From assembly GCA_934426825.1 (NCBI GenBank), contig CAKRYI010000020.1:1-49721 (forward strand): a stretch of DNA of 49,721 bases, read 5' to 3'. The notes beneath the pieces are model-generated. The model ran no database searches, had not been told where the DNA came from, and saw only the letters and a list, made by a program, of their open reading frames with translations. This document shows positions 1 to 8,034 of this stretch, in pieces; position 1 is the first letter of the stretch, and each line of letters begins with the position of its first letter. This DNA comes from an uncultured Acetatifactor sp. (GTDB lineage Bacteria > Bacillota > Clostridia > Lachnospirales > Lachnospiraceae). Position numbers and translations under genes: made by a program.

Positions 1-45
1 TGTATCTGCTCTTTTGTATCTGCTCTTTTGTATCTGCTTTTCTGT
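1..45. repeat. Short T-rich tandem repeat, about 15 bp period
   Basis: Two exact 15-bp copies (TGTATCTGCTCTTTT) at 1-15 and 16-30 are followed by a diverged third copy. T/C-rich sequence with related CATCTGC and TCTACTC words continues to about 130. I see no convincing gene in the stretch 1-349; the reading frames crossing it are low complexity. Confidence 0.6.
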
Positions 46-229
46 ACCTACACTTTTGCATCTACTCTTCCGCATCTGCATTTTACATCTCCACTCCCGC
101 AGACACACTTCACTCTACCAGTATATACTATCTTGCCCACACTTGCAAAGTCTAATTCCACTCTCCCTCCACTTTCCCTATCGCCCTTATCCTCCCCCTT
201 TCATATTTCAGGGGTGGAGCCATTGTGGC

Positions 230-324
230 ACAAATATTCCCGCGAAGTTCCGTAAAAAACGTTCGGCACAACGTACCGCTACGTTTTTTACGGAGCGAGA
301 GCGTAACTGAGCGGGAATATTTGT
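230..324. repeat. Nested long palindrome downstream of sigE
   Basis: Outer arms ACAAATATTCCCGC (230-243) and GCGGGAATATTTGT (311-324) are exact reverse complements. Inside them a second exact pair, TCCGTAAAAAACGT (249-262) and ACGTTTTTTACGGA (281-294), encloses a short GC-containing loop. The 95-nt element could fold as a two-stage hairpin. It lies between sigE and whatever lies to the left (sigG is usual in this order), so it could be a terminator, a processing site or a small palindromic repeat element. Nothing in the sequence decides among these. Confidence 0.6.
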
Positions 325-349
325 CTTTCCACTATACTCCTCCCCTCCC

Positions 350-1087
350 CTAAATATGATTACTCATCTCCTTCTTCAACTGCCTCATAATCTTCTTCTC
401 CAGCCTTGAAATATAAGACTGCGAAATCCCCAGATACCCCGCCACCTCCTTCTGCGTCATTTCCTCCCCGTCCTTCGTTCCGAGTCCGAACCGCAGCTTG
501 ATAATAGTTCTCTCCCTCTCGGAAAGTTTTTCCACCGCTCCCATCAGAAGCGTTCTCTCCACTTCATTTTCCATATCACGATAAATGACATCCTCGTCCG
601 TTCCGAGAATGTCCGACAAGAGCAGTTCATTTCCGTCCCAGTCCACATTTAACGGTTCATCTATGGACACCTCCAGCCTCGTCTTATTATTTCGCCGAAG
701 ATACATTAATATTTCATTTTCAATACAGCGGGACGCATACGTCGCCAGCTTGATATTTTTGGAGGGGTTAAACGTATTGATGGACTTAATGAGCCCGATG
801 GTGCCGATGGAAATCAAGTCCTCCACCCCCACCCCCGTATTGTCAAATTTTTTTGCTATGTACACCACCAGTCTGAGGTTATGCTCAATCAGAATCGCCT
901 TCGCCTCATCCTCATACTCGGTTCCAAGGTCGCTGATAACCTGGTTTTCCTTCTCTATCTCCAACGGAGGCGGCAGCACTTCCGCCCCTCCGATATAATG
1001 AATCTCCCCTTTTTTGCGAAGAAAATTCTTCTCCCTCCGAATGATTTTAAACTGCATCTTTCCCGGAACTGCCACCTTTAATATCAT
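350..1087 (-). CDS. sigE: Sporulation sigma factor SigE (pro-sigma E)
   Basis: The 245-residue protein is a sigma-70 family factor of the sporulation type and, by family knowledge, directs early mother-cell transcription. Region 2 is clear (LVVYIAKKFDNTGVGVEDL, then the FNPSKNIKLATYASRCIENEI block near residues 105-128). Region 4 carries a helix-turn-helix near the C-terminus (QKEVAGYLGISQSYISRLEK). About 30 residues precede the conserved core, consistent with a pro-sequence removed by SpoIIGA, the next gene upstream. The ATG at 1087 follows an AAAGGATGAGG ribosome site. Length is close to B. subtilis pro-SigE. SigK is the only serious alternative, and the spoIIGA neighbour argues for SigE. 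Confidence 0.95.
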   Translation of the reverse strand: MILKVAVPGKMQFKIIRREKNFLRKKGEIHYIGGAEVLPPPLEIEKENQVISDLGTEYEDEAKAILIEHNLRLVVYIAKKFDNTGVGVEDLISIGTIGLIKSINTFNPSKNIKLATYASRCIENEILMYLRRNNKTRLEVSIDEPLNVDWDGNELLLSDILGTDEDVIYRDMENEVERTLLMGAVEKLSERERTIIKLRFGLGTKDGEEMTQKEVAGYLGISQSYISRLEKKIMRQLKKEMSNHI

Positions 1088-1124
1088 AAAAACCTCATCC
1101 TTTCCCTTTTTTTCTAAGCAACCG

Positions 1125-1955
1125 TCAGGAAACTCCCTTCCCGCTTCTCCCCTCCAGCAGCTCCGGATTCAGAATCATTTTCACCGGAACACTGCCCTCT
1201 TCGTTTTCCTCCGAAAGATACTCGTCGCACACCGCGATATAGGTATCTTTGCACACTTTCTCCACTCCTCCCAAATCAATCCTAAGCTCCGGCAGCCGAT
1301 ACCCTTTCAGGATTCCTCTTTTCCTGCCGACGCTGTGATAGGGAATGGCTCTGTAAAATTTCGGTTCCACCTCCCACAGCCCTTTAAGAATATCCGCATC
1401 CACCACGGACACCGGTTTTCCGCTGATAGGTTCTGTCAGACTGTTTCCCGTGTCCAACAGCGCAGTCACGGTCATACGGCTTTTGCCGTTCATCATAACC
1501 GCCTTGCACAGAGAACTTGTGGAATGAAATCTGCGGTAAAGCCGTTCCATTCCCGCACAGAACAGCAAACCGCCTCCCATAACGCCCCAGATTCCCACGG
1601 TGTACCTCCGCAGTACCGGAAACAGTTTTAAGAAAAGCGTCAGAATCCCGCCGAGTGCCACCGCCCCCATAAGCAGTCTTTCCAGCACCTGAAAAAAGGC
1701 ACGAAAGCTGCGAATCTGAAATGCCGTGACAATCATCAGAACATTTCCGATAAAAAGTCCCGAAAGCATTTTAAACCACAGAGCACCGTTTAAGAAAAAG
1801 GGCACAAAATATGACGCCGCTCCCAATGCTGCTCCCAAAACCAGACGCCACCGCGTGGCAGTGCGGTACAGGCTGCGGTTTACCAAAACCAGCAGTAAGA
1901 GGTTCATCATAAAATTGATTAGAAACAGGCTGTCGCCATACAGTTCATAATACAT
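1125..1955 (-). CDS. spoIIGA: SpoIIGA, membrane aspartic protease that activates pro-SigE
   Basis: The N-terminal half has about five hydrophobic helices starting at YGDSLFLINFMMNLLLLVLV. The C-terminal half contains the aspartic-protease signature LLDTGNSLTEP, with the catalytic Asp in DTGN. Family role: after septation it cleaves the SigE pro-sequence in response to a forespore signal. I start the gene at the ATG at 1955 (277 residues), which has an AAAGGGTG ribosome site. An open frame continues upstream to 2126, but it runs through the spoIIGA promoter and the ftsZ terminator, so it is not credible as coding. It is followed by sigE after 37 bp, the usual operon. Confidence 0.93.
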   Translation of the reverse strand: MYYELYGDSLFLINFMMNLLLLVLVNRSLYRTATRWRLVLGAALGAASYFVPFFLNGALWFKMLSGLFIGNVLMIVTAFQIRSFRAFFQVLERLLMGAVALGGILTLFLKLFPVLRRYTVGIWGVMGGGLLFCAGMERLYRRFHSTSSLCKAVMMNGKSRMTVTALLDTGNSLTEPISGKPVSVVDADILKGLWEVEPKFYRAIPYHSVGRKRGILKGYRLPELRIDLGGVEKVCKDTYIAVCDEYLSEENEEGSVPVKMILNPELLEGRSGKGVS

Positions 1956-1976
1956 CTCATCACCCTTTTCACAATC

Positions 1977-2052
1977 ATTATAAAGGGACAGGGACGGGGA
2001 ATTTGTCAAAAGCAGTATGAGGGACAGACTTTTTTGGTGAGAAAATTCGACA
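1977..2052 (-). promoter_or_regulatory. spoIIGA promoter, long spacer, with a Spo0A box
   Basis: On the minus strand there is TTGACA (2004-2009) and TATAAT (1977-1982) separated by 21 bp, longer than the normal 17. A perfect 0A-box word TGTCGAA lies at 2046-2052, about 79 bp upstream of the likely start point. A one-mismatch box in the opposite orientation overlaps the -35 (TGTCAAA on the plus strand). The B. subtilis spoIIG promoter is known for a 22-bp spacer and activation by phosphorylated Spo0A, so the arrangement matches. Confidence 0.75.
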
Positions 2053-2053
2053 T

Positions 2054-2086
2054 AAAAAAGCATACCCCGGACAAACCGGAATATGC
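2054..2086 (-). terminator. Terminator downstream of ftsZ
   Basis: Reading the minus strand, GCATATTCCGG and CCGGGGTATGC form a hairpin with a 5-nt loop, followed by six T residues. It begins about 45 bp after the ftsZ stop and separates the dcw transcript from spoIIGA-sigE. Confidence 0.8.
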
Positions 2087-2132
2087 TTTCCATTTGCTTA
2101 CTGATTCCATTTGTAAATTTGAGCACAAAAAA

Positions 2133-3320
2133 TTATTTGCGCTGTAAGAAATCAGGAATCTTTAAAGATTTCTCTTCCACGGAGCTTCTGATGTCCGTAG
2201 GCTTCTTAATTCCCGTAATCGGTTTTACAGCAGGCTGCGTTGCAGCACCCTGTGCAGTTCCACCCATAGGCTGAAGATTCAGTCCTTTCAGGGAATTGGG
2301 TGTCATGTGGGAGGTAGGCTGTCTGTATGCAGCGCCTGCGCCCAGTCTGTTCTGGATAGCATTGTTAGCTGCATCCTCCAATCCGGTTGCGATGACCGTG
2401 ATGGTGCAGGAATCGGATTTGGACGCATCATACATTGCACCAAAAATAATATTGACATCATCACCGGCAAGCTCCTGAACATAGCTTGCTGCGTCGGATG
2501 CGTCTGCTAATGTAATATCTCCGGAAACATTGATAATCACATGGGTTGCTCCGGAAATGGTGGTCTCTAACAAAGGGCTCTCCACTGCCATCTTGACAGC
2601 TTCTAAAGCCTTATCATCGCCCTTGCCTTCACCGATACCGATATGTGCGATACCCTTGTCCTTCATGACAGTCTGAACATCTGCGAAGTCCAAATTGATA
2701 ACTGCGGGAACATTAATCAAATCCGTAATTCCCTGCACCGCCTGCTGCAGTACCTCATCTGCCTTCTTAAGTGCCTCCGGCATCGTAGTTCTTCTGTCTA
2801 CAATCTCCAATAACTTGTCATTGGGAATGACAATAAGCGTGTCCACATTTTCTTTAATACGTTCAATACCGCCGAGAGCGTTTACCATACGTGCTTTTGC
2901 TTCAAAACGGAAAGGCTTTGTCACAACACCTACCGTCAGGATTCCCATGTCCTTTGCCAACTTGGCAACAACGGGCGCTGCACCGGTACCGGTACCGCCT
3001 CCCATACCGCAGGTAACGAACACCATGTCCGCTCCCTTGAGCGCGGATGCGATTTCCTCAGAACTCTCCTCCGCCGCCTTCTCGCCTACTTCCGGCTTTG
3101 CTCCGGCGCCAAGTCCTTTGGTCAGCTTCTCGCCAATCTGAAGCAGTTTCGGTGCCTTGCAAAGCTGCAAAGCCTGTTTATCGGTGTTCACACCAATGAA
3201 ATCCACTCCGTCAATTTTTTCATCAATCATTCTATTTACAGCATTATTACCTGCTCCGCCCACACCGACTACTATGATTTTGGCAGCAGATTCAGCATCG
3301 TTTGTCTTAATCTCCAGCAA
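2133..3320 (-). CDS. ftsZ: Cell division protein FtsZ
   Basis: This is the tubulin-like GTPase that polymerises into the Z-ring. The GTP-binding signature GGGTGTG is at residues 107-113, the N-terminal glycine-rich strand VVGVGGAGNNAVNRM at 17-31, and the catalytic T7 loop reads NLDFADVQTVM. The extreme C-terminus, IPDFLQRK, is the short motif that FtsZ partners bind. The 395-residue length is normal. The start is a TTG at 3320 behind a strong AAAGGAGG site. It follows divIB after 83 bp and has its own promoter there. No ftsA is present in this cluster, as is common in Clostridia. Confidence 0.98.
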   Translation of the reverse strand: MLEIKTNDAESAAKIIVVGVGGAGNNAVNRMIDEKIDGVDFIGVNTDKQALQLCKAPKLLQIGEKLTKGLGAGAKPEVGEKAAEESSEEIASALKGADMVFVTCGMGGGTGTGAAPVVAKLAKDMGILTVGVVTKPFRFEAKARMVNALGGIERIKENVDTLIVIPNDKLLEIVDRRTTMPEALKKADEVLQQAVQGITDLINVPAVINLDFADVQTVMKDKGIAHIGIGEGKGDDKALEAVKMAVESPLLETTISGATHVIINVSGDITLADASDAASYVQELAGDDVNIIFGAMYDASKSDSCTITVIATGLEDAANNAIQNRLGAGAAYRQPTSHMTPNSLKGLNLQPMGGTAQGAATQPAVKPITGIKKPTDIRSSVEEKSLKIPDFLQRK

Positions 3321-3366
3321 GGGTTATTCCTCCTTTTATTCACTCCGTTTTGACTCCATATAGTCT

Positions 3367-3395
3367 ATCATATAATTAATTCACAAATTAATCAA
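3367..3395 (-). promoter_or_regulatory. Predicted ftsZ promoter
   Basis: Minus-strand TTGATT (3390-3395), a 17-bp spacer and TATGAT (3367-3372) lie about 47 bp upstream of the ftsZ start. The surrounding DNA is very AT-rich, which favours promoter function but also raises the chance of coincidence. Confidence 0.6.
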
Positions 3396-3403
3396 CACAT
3401 TTT

Positions 3404-4144
3404 TTAATTATTTTTATCGGGCTTAAAGGTAAATTTTCCATTGCCTTCGTCATATTTTTCCATCTGTAAAGCGCCGCTCTTTCCCTCTAATTCCTTCAGA
3501 AAATTCGGAAGCAGCATAATCTTGTCCTCAAGCCCGCTCTGGTCTGTTCCGAGAGCCACCCTTACGTCCCCGAAATAGACCGTGATATCCCCTGAAGTAT
3601 GAAAATAAATCTTATCCGCCGTCAGTTCATACTTATTTAAAAGTTTTGTCAGGTTAAGAATCGTTCCAAATACCTCCGGGTTCTCTATGGGAAGCAGCTC
3701 TCCCAAAACCATATGGTCGAAGGAAAGTCCCGTAATCTGGGGCACACCCGCCGTCCGGACATCGGAACACTCCACCACATATCCGTCCTTGTCAAAGTAC
3801 ATATAGGTGTCTAAATACTTAACATACCCAGCCAACGCTTTTTCGTATACCGTGATTTTCACCGTGTCCGGCGCTAAAATACTGACATCCATAACATCCA
3901 CGAACGGAATATTCTCCACACCCTTATTCTTGTATTTCATGGAAAGATACAGCGAATTGTTTCCAAGGGGACCGTCCATTACAAAGGATTTGATTTCCTC
4001 CTCCGTGTAATGGACATTCCCTTCCACATAGACCGTCTTTACGGTATAAGTGTGAATCACGTAGTATGCCGCCCCCAAAAGAGCCGCAATAATTACCGCC
4101 GCCAACAGTATTTTGATTCCTACCCTCTTTTTGTTTCTATACAC
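3404..4144 (-). CDS. divIB: Division protein FtsQ/DivIB, POTRA domain
   Basis: A bitopic division protein of 246 residues. A short basic N-terminus (YRNKKRVGIK) is followed by one membrane helix (ILLAAVIIAALLGAAYYVI, residues about 13-31). A POTRA-like domain follows (TVKTVYVEGNVHYTEEEI) and then the FtsQ/DivIB beta domain with the YVKYLDTYMYFDKDGYVVE segment. By family knowledge it works with FtsL and DivIC at the septum outside the membrane. It overlaps the end of murA by 8 bp, indicating translational coupling. Confidence 0.9.
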   Translation of the reverse strand: MYRNKKRVGIKILLAAVIIAALLGAAYYVIHTYTVKTVYVEGNVHYTEEEIKSFVMDGPLGNNSLYLSMKYKNKGVENIPFVDVMDVSILAPDTVKITVYEKALAGYVKYLDTYMYFDKDGYVVECSDVRTAGVPQITGLSFDHMVLGELLPIENPEVFGTILNLTKLLNKYELTADKIYFHTSGDITVYFGDVRVALGTDQSGLEDKIMLLPNFLKELEGKSGALQMEKYDEGNGKFTFKPDKNN

Positions 4145-5390
4145 TTGCCACTCTCGCTCCTAACTCTCTTAAGTCCTTGCAAATATTTTCGTATCCCCTG
4201 TAAATATAAGAACATCCGGTGAGGACGCTCTCACCCTCTGCGGAAAGCGCCGCCAAAAGCAGAGCCGCCCCGCCCCTTAATTCCTTCGCCTCCAGACAGG
4301 TTCCGTAAAGTTTTTCCACGCCGCGCACCTTCACGCTCCCGGCATTCATTATCTGAATATCCGCGCCCATCTGCCGCAGGGGTTCCACCACCCGAAAGCG
4401 GTTTTCAAAAATCTTTTCTTCTATCACGCATACACCTCTTCCCTTTGTCATTGCCGCCAATGCCATGGATTGCAAATCCGTGGGAAATCCCGGATAAGGT
4501 GCCGTGCGGATAAGGGGAACCGACTTGGGTCTCTCCTTCGCCTGCACATAAATTCCTTTCGGTGTCACATCGCACTGCGCACCCATCTGCTCCGCGACAT
4601 GAATCACCGCTTCCATCTGGGAAAAGGGCGCTCTTTCCAAAAAGACACAGCCTCCCGTGATAGCCGCCGCGAACAGATAGGTCCCGGCGACAATACGGTC
4701 CTCCGGCACACGGTAAGAAGTTCCGTACAACTCCCTGCCTCCCCGTATCGTCAAAGTTCCCGTTCCGATGCCCTCTATGCAGGCACCACAGGCAGCAAGA
4801 TACCGACACAGTGCCTCCACCTCCGGCTCCCTCGCCGCCCTGGAAAGAACGGTACAGCCCTCCGCCATCACGGCAGCCATCACGATATTTTCCGTCGCAC
4901 CCACACTGGGAAACGGCAGCATAATTTCCGCTCCGTGGAGATTGTCCGCTTTGGCGTACAGCATTCCCTGTTCTTCCCAAAAATCCACACCCATTTCCCG
5001 AAGTGCACGGATATGCAAATCAATGGGACGTTTTCCAATCATACATCCGCCGGGATACTCCATCCGGACTTCCCCGCACCTTCCAATCAGTGCTCCCAGA
5101 AGACAGAGCGAGGAGCGCATCCCCTTCACCGCCTCCGAGGGAAGTTCTCCCCTGCAGATGTCAGTGCTGTTCACACGGATTCCCTGCTCCTCCCAGCATA
5201 CCTGCAGCCCAAGACTTCTCAAAAGACTTACCATATGATGTACATCTGCTATCCTTGGACAATTATAAATACAGGAAGTCTCTTTGGTAAGAAGCGTTGC
5301 CGCCAGAATTGGCAGTGCTGCGTTCTTTGAACCCTGAATGCGAACCTTGCCCTTCAAGGCAACGCCGCCCTGAACGTGAATAAAGTCCAT
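4137..5390 (-). CDS. murA: UDP-N-acetylglucosamine 1-carboxyvinyltransferase MurA
   Basis: Catalyses the first committed step of peptidoglycan synthesis, transfer of enolpyruvate from PEP to UDP-GlcNAc. The active-site cysteine is in PGGCMIGKRPIDLHI (Cys116), the residue attacked by fosfomycin. The N-terminal substrate lysine is in GSKNAALPILA (Lys22). Length (417 residues) is typical for the EPSP-synthase-like fold. It sits between ftsW and divIB, overlapping divIB by 8 bp. A second murA copy elsewhere is common in Firmicutes and cannot be assessed here. Confidence 0.96.
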   Translation of the reverse strand: MDFIHVQGGVALKGKVRIQGSKNAALPILAATLLTKETSCIYNCPRIADVHHMVSLLRSLGLQVCWEEQGIRVNSTDICRGELPSEAVKGMRSSLCLLGALIGRCGEVRMEYPGGCMIGKRPIDLHIRALREMGVDFWEEQGMLYAKADNLHGAEIMLPFPSVGATENIVMAAVMAEGCTVLSRAAREPEVEALCRYLAACGACIEGIGTGTLTIRGGRELYGTSYRVPEDRIVAGTYLFAAAITGGCVFLERAPFSQMEAVIHVAEQMGAQCDVTPKGIYVQAKERPKSVPLIRTAPYPGFPTDLQSMALAAMTKGRGVCVIEEKIFENRFRVVEPLRQMGADIQIMNAGSVKVRGVEKLYGTCLEAKELRGGAALLLAALSAEGESVLTGCSYIYRGYENICKDLRELGARVASV

Positions 5391-5441
5391 GCGACACCAT
5401 CCGTACCGATTGTTATGAATTATTTTATGCGCATGGCTTTT

Positions 5442-6611
5442 CTATAGTTCCTTAAGCTGGATATTCTTCGCAACGCTCAGCACAAGACCGATTTCAATCA
5501 GCAAAAACATGACGGAGGAACCGCCGTAGCTGATAAACGGCAAAGAAATACCGGTATTCGGAACCGAATTGGTTACAACGGCAATGTTGAGAATTGCCTG
5601 TATGGCAATATGTCCGATAACTCCCACCACCAGCATAGCGCCGAACAAATCCGGCGCATTGTTTGCAATAATCATCATTCGCCAGATTAACATGATAAAC
5701 ATCAGAATAATGGCAATGGCTCCAAACAGTCCCAGCTCCTCACAGATAATGGAAAATATCATATCGTTCTGCGCTTCCGGAAGGAAGTTTAACTTCTGCA
5801 TACTTTGTCCCAGACCCTTGCCCCAGATGCCGCCGCTTCCGATGGCATACAGACCCTGCATGGTCTGGAAACCGACGCCTTGGGAATCACTCTCCGGATT
5901 GAGCCACACCTGAATACGGTTCAGACGGAATCCGTCCAAACTGTCGGCATTTGCCACCAGAAATACCAAAAGTGCCGCTCCCGCCACACCGATTAATCCC
6001 ATAATGACAAATTTTTTGTAATCCGGGCTTGCCACAAAAACCATCAGTACCGCAATGCCAAGTACGATAATGGCAGAGCTTAAGTTGTTGGTAGCAACCT
6101 TAATCAAAAGTACAATGGGTGCGGGAACCGCCATCATCAGAATAAATCCCTTCATGGTGCGAATTCCTTTTCCCATCTTGCACACCAAAACGGCAAGACA
6201 CAGTATCATGCACAGCTTCGCCACCTCTGCCGGCTGCACCTGCAAACCGATTCCCGGAATGCGAATCCATCTTCTCGCACCGTGGGATTCAATACCGAGC
6301 GGCGTCAGCACCAAAAGAATCAGCACCGCCGACACAATATATCCGAGTCCCGCGAATTTCGCCCAGAAATGATACGGGATATTCGCCACCACAATCATTG
6401 CCACCATTCCGATGACAATCGCCAGTGCCTGTTTTTTCAGATAATATGCGGCATCCCCCATCTCCTCAAACGCCTCATAAGAGCTTGCGGAATAAATCAT
6501 AATCAAGCCAAACCCCAAAAGAAACAACACAATGAACAGCAGACTGTAATCAAAAAAATATTCCGACTGTTCCTTCTTTTTTCTGCGTTTTCCAACTGCC
6601 CTTGTCGCCAT
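5442..6611 (-). CDS. ftsW: SEDS-family peptidoglycan polymerase FtsW (or SpoVE)
   Basis: A multi-helix membrane protein of the SEDS family, which polymerises lipid II with a cognate class B PBP. Signature segments are GLIMIYSASS near the first helix, the GIESHGARRWI and QPAEVAKL block, and the C-terminal PFISYGGSS motif. I use the ATG at 6611 (389 residues), which has a GGGAG ribosome site at good distance. A GTG six codons upstream is less likely. In dcw clusters this position is FtsW, but the sporulation paralogue SpoVE is nearly indistinguishable by motif. No murG lies in the 51-bp gap before murA. Confidence 0.93.
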   Translation of the reverse strand: MATRAVGKRRKKKEQSEYFFDYSLLFIVLFLLGFGLIMIYSASSYEAFEEMGDAAYYLKKQALAIVIGMVAMIVVANIPYHFWAKFAGLGYIVSAVLILLVLTPLGIESHGARRWIRIPGIGLQVQPAEVAKLCMILCLAVLVCKMGKGIRTMKGFILMMAVPAPIVLLIKVATNNLSSAIIVLGIAVLMVFVASPDYKKFVIMGLIGVAGAALLVFLVANADSLDGFRLNRIQVWLNPESDSQGVGFQTMQGLYAIGSGGIWGKGLGQSMQKLNFLPEAQNDMIFSIICEELGLFGAIAIILMFIMLIWRMMIIANNAPDLFGAMLVVGVIGHIAIQAILNIAVVTNSVPNTGISLPFISYGGSSVMFLLIEIGLVLSVAKNIQLKEL

Positions 6612-6660
6612 AAACTCTCCCTTAATCACGTGATAGGAATTCCCATTCCCCTTGTTTTTC

Positions 6661-8025
6661 TTATTTCAGTCCGTTTACATACTCCTTAAAGAGTTTTCCG
6701 CGAACCTCATAATTGGGGAACATTCCCCAGCTTGCGCATGCAGGAGACAATAAAACCGCATCCCCGCTCTCTGCCAGCTCGGTGCAGAGTTTCAGGCACT
6801 CGTCAAAGCTGTCCGCAAACCGGATATTGGTAAATCCGTGCTTTTTCGCACATTCCGCTATCTTTTCTCTGGTCTGTCCAATCAAAACCAGCCACTTCAC
6901 CTTGCCGTCAAAGCTGTCAATCCACTCGTCATACACGCTCTGCTTGTCGTAGCCTCCGCCGATTAATATCGTAGGCTTACTCATGGCTTTGATACCCTGA
7001 ATGGCGGCATCCGGGTTGGTTCCCTTGGAATCATTATAATAGTCCACACCGCCCTTGTTTGCCACAAACTCAATGCGGTGCTCCACTGCATGGAACTGGC
7101 GGATAACAGATAAAATCGTCTCCATGGGAACTTCCATTCCCTCCGCAATGGCGATTGCCGCCATCACATTTTCCACATTACAAAGTCCCACCAGATTCAT
7201 GTCCTTATGAATGTCCATCAATTCGGTCTCATTCCCCGCAATGCTGTGGATAATCTTATCTCCCCGCAAAAAATAACCGTCCGCAAGCTCTCTGTGAGAG
7301 GAAAACAGCACAGGACGCGCCGGACACCTTTTTGCAAAATCTGCTGTATATTCATTGTCTGCGTTCAAAACACAGATGTCCTCTTTGGTCTGGTTGGAAG
7401 CAATTGCCTCCTTAGCGGCAACATATGCCTCCATGGTATGATGTCTGTTTAAATGGTCGGGCGTCACATTTAAGATTGCTGACACCTTCGGGCGGAAGGT
7501 GTGAATCGTCTCTAACTGGAAAGAACTGATTTCCCCCACCGTCACCGTATCTTTCGTTGTTTTCAAAGCCTCTAAGGTATAGGGATTTCCGATATTTCCC
7601 ACAACGAACACCTTATCCGCACCTAAATGCGCCTTCATAATCTCTCCCATCAGCGTGGTTGTGGTTGTCTTGCCGTTGGTGCCGGTGATAGCCGCCACAC
7701 GGCCCTTTTCAGCCAAATATCCCAATTCTATCTCACCGAGTATGTTCACTCCCCTGTCACGCATTCTGTTTACCAGCGGAATATCCGTAGGCACTCCGGG
7801 GCTTAACACCGCCGCTTGTACTGCATTTTCCACTTCTGCGGGCAGGTCTTTTGCATAGCACACCGCCTGACTGTTCTTCGGCAGTTTTGCCTGCAAATCC
7901 GAAACCGTCAGCTTTTCATTGCTGTCGTATAAAATAACCTCCGCTCCAAAATGCTCCAAGAGGCTGACCGCCCCGATTCCGCTGATTCCGGAACCTATCA
8001 CCAAACATTTCTGTCCTTTAAACAT
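6661..8025 (-). CDS. murD: UDP-N-acetylmuramoylalanine-D-glutamate ligase MurD
   Basis: ATP-dependent cytoplasmic Mur ligase adding D-glutamate to UDP-MurNAc-L-Ala. The N-terminal Rossmann segment CLVIGSGISGIGAV is followed by the ATP-binding loop AITGTNGKTTTTTLMGE (residues about 113-129). The central block has LNVTPDHLNRH, and the C-terminal domain has NDSKGTNPDAA and LLSPACASWGMF, all diagnostic for MurD. Length 454 is normal. It follows mraY after 9 bp in the same operon. Confidence 0.97.
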   Translation of the reverse strand: MFKGQKCLVIGSGISGIGAVSLLEHFGAEVILYDSNEKLTVSDLQAKLPKNSQAVCYAKDLPAEVENAVQAAVLSPGVPTDIPLVNRMRDRGVNILGEIELGYLAEKGRVAAITGTNGKTTTTTLMGEIMKAHLGADKVFVVGNIGNPYTLEALKTTKDTVTVGEISSFQLETIHTFRPKVSAILNVTPDHLNRHHTMEAYVAAKEAIASNQTKEDICVLNADNEYTADFAKRCPARPVLFSSHRELADGYFLRGDKIIHSIAGNETELMDIHKDMNLVGLCNVENVMAAIAIAEGMEVPMETILSVIRQFHAVEHRIEFVANKGGVDYYNDSKGTNPDAAIQGIKAMSKPTILIGGGYDKQSVYDEWIDSFDGKVKWLVLIGQTREKIAECAKKHGFTNIRFADSFDECLKLCTELAESGDAVLLSPACASWGMFPNYEVRGKLFKEYVNGLK

Positions 8026-8034
8026 TTTCTCCTC

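Noticed and set aside
230..324. Terminal inverted repeats of an insertion sequence
   Set aside because: The arms enclose only about 70 bp with no transposase, and no target-site duplication is evident.
1014..1631. Plus-strand open frame opposite spoIIGA and sigE
   Set aside because: No ribosome site and no recognisable domain; it runs antisense to two well-supported genes.
1956..2126. Upstream extension of spoIIGA by 57 codons
   Set aside because: The open frame crosses the spoIIGA promoter, the Spo0A box and the ftsZ terminator, and the internal ATG at 1955 has the proper ribosome site.
4405..4980. Long open frame on the minus strand inside murA
   Set aside because: It overlaps murA fully in another frame; its Gly/Arg-rich translation has no domain pattern, as expected of a shadow of GC-rich codons.
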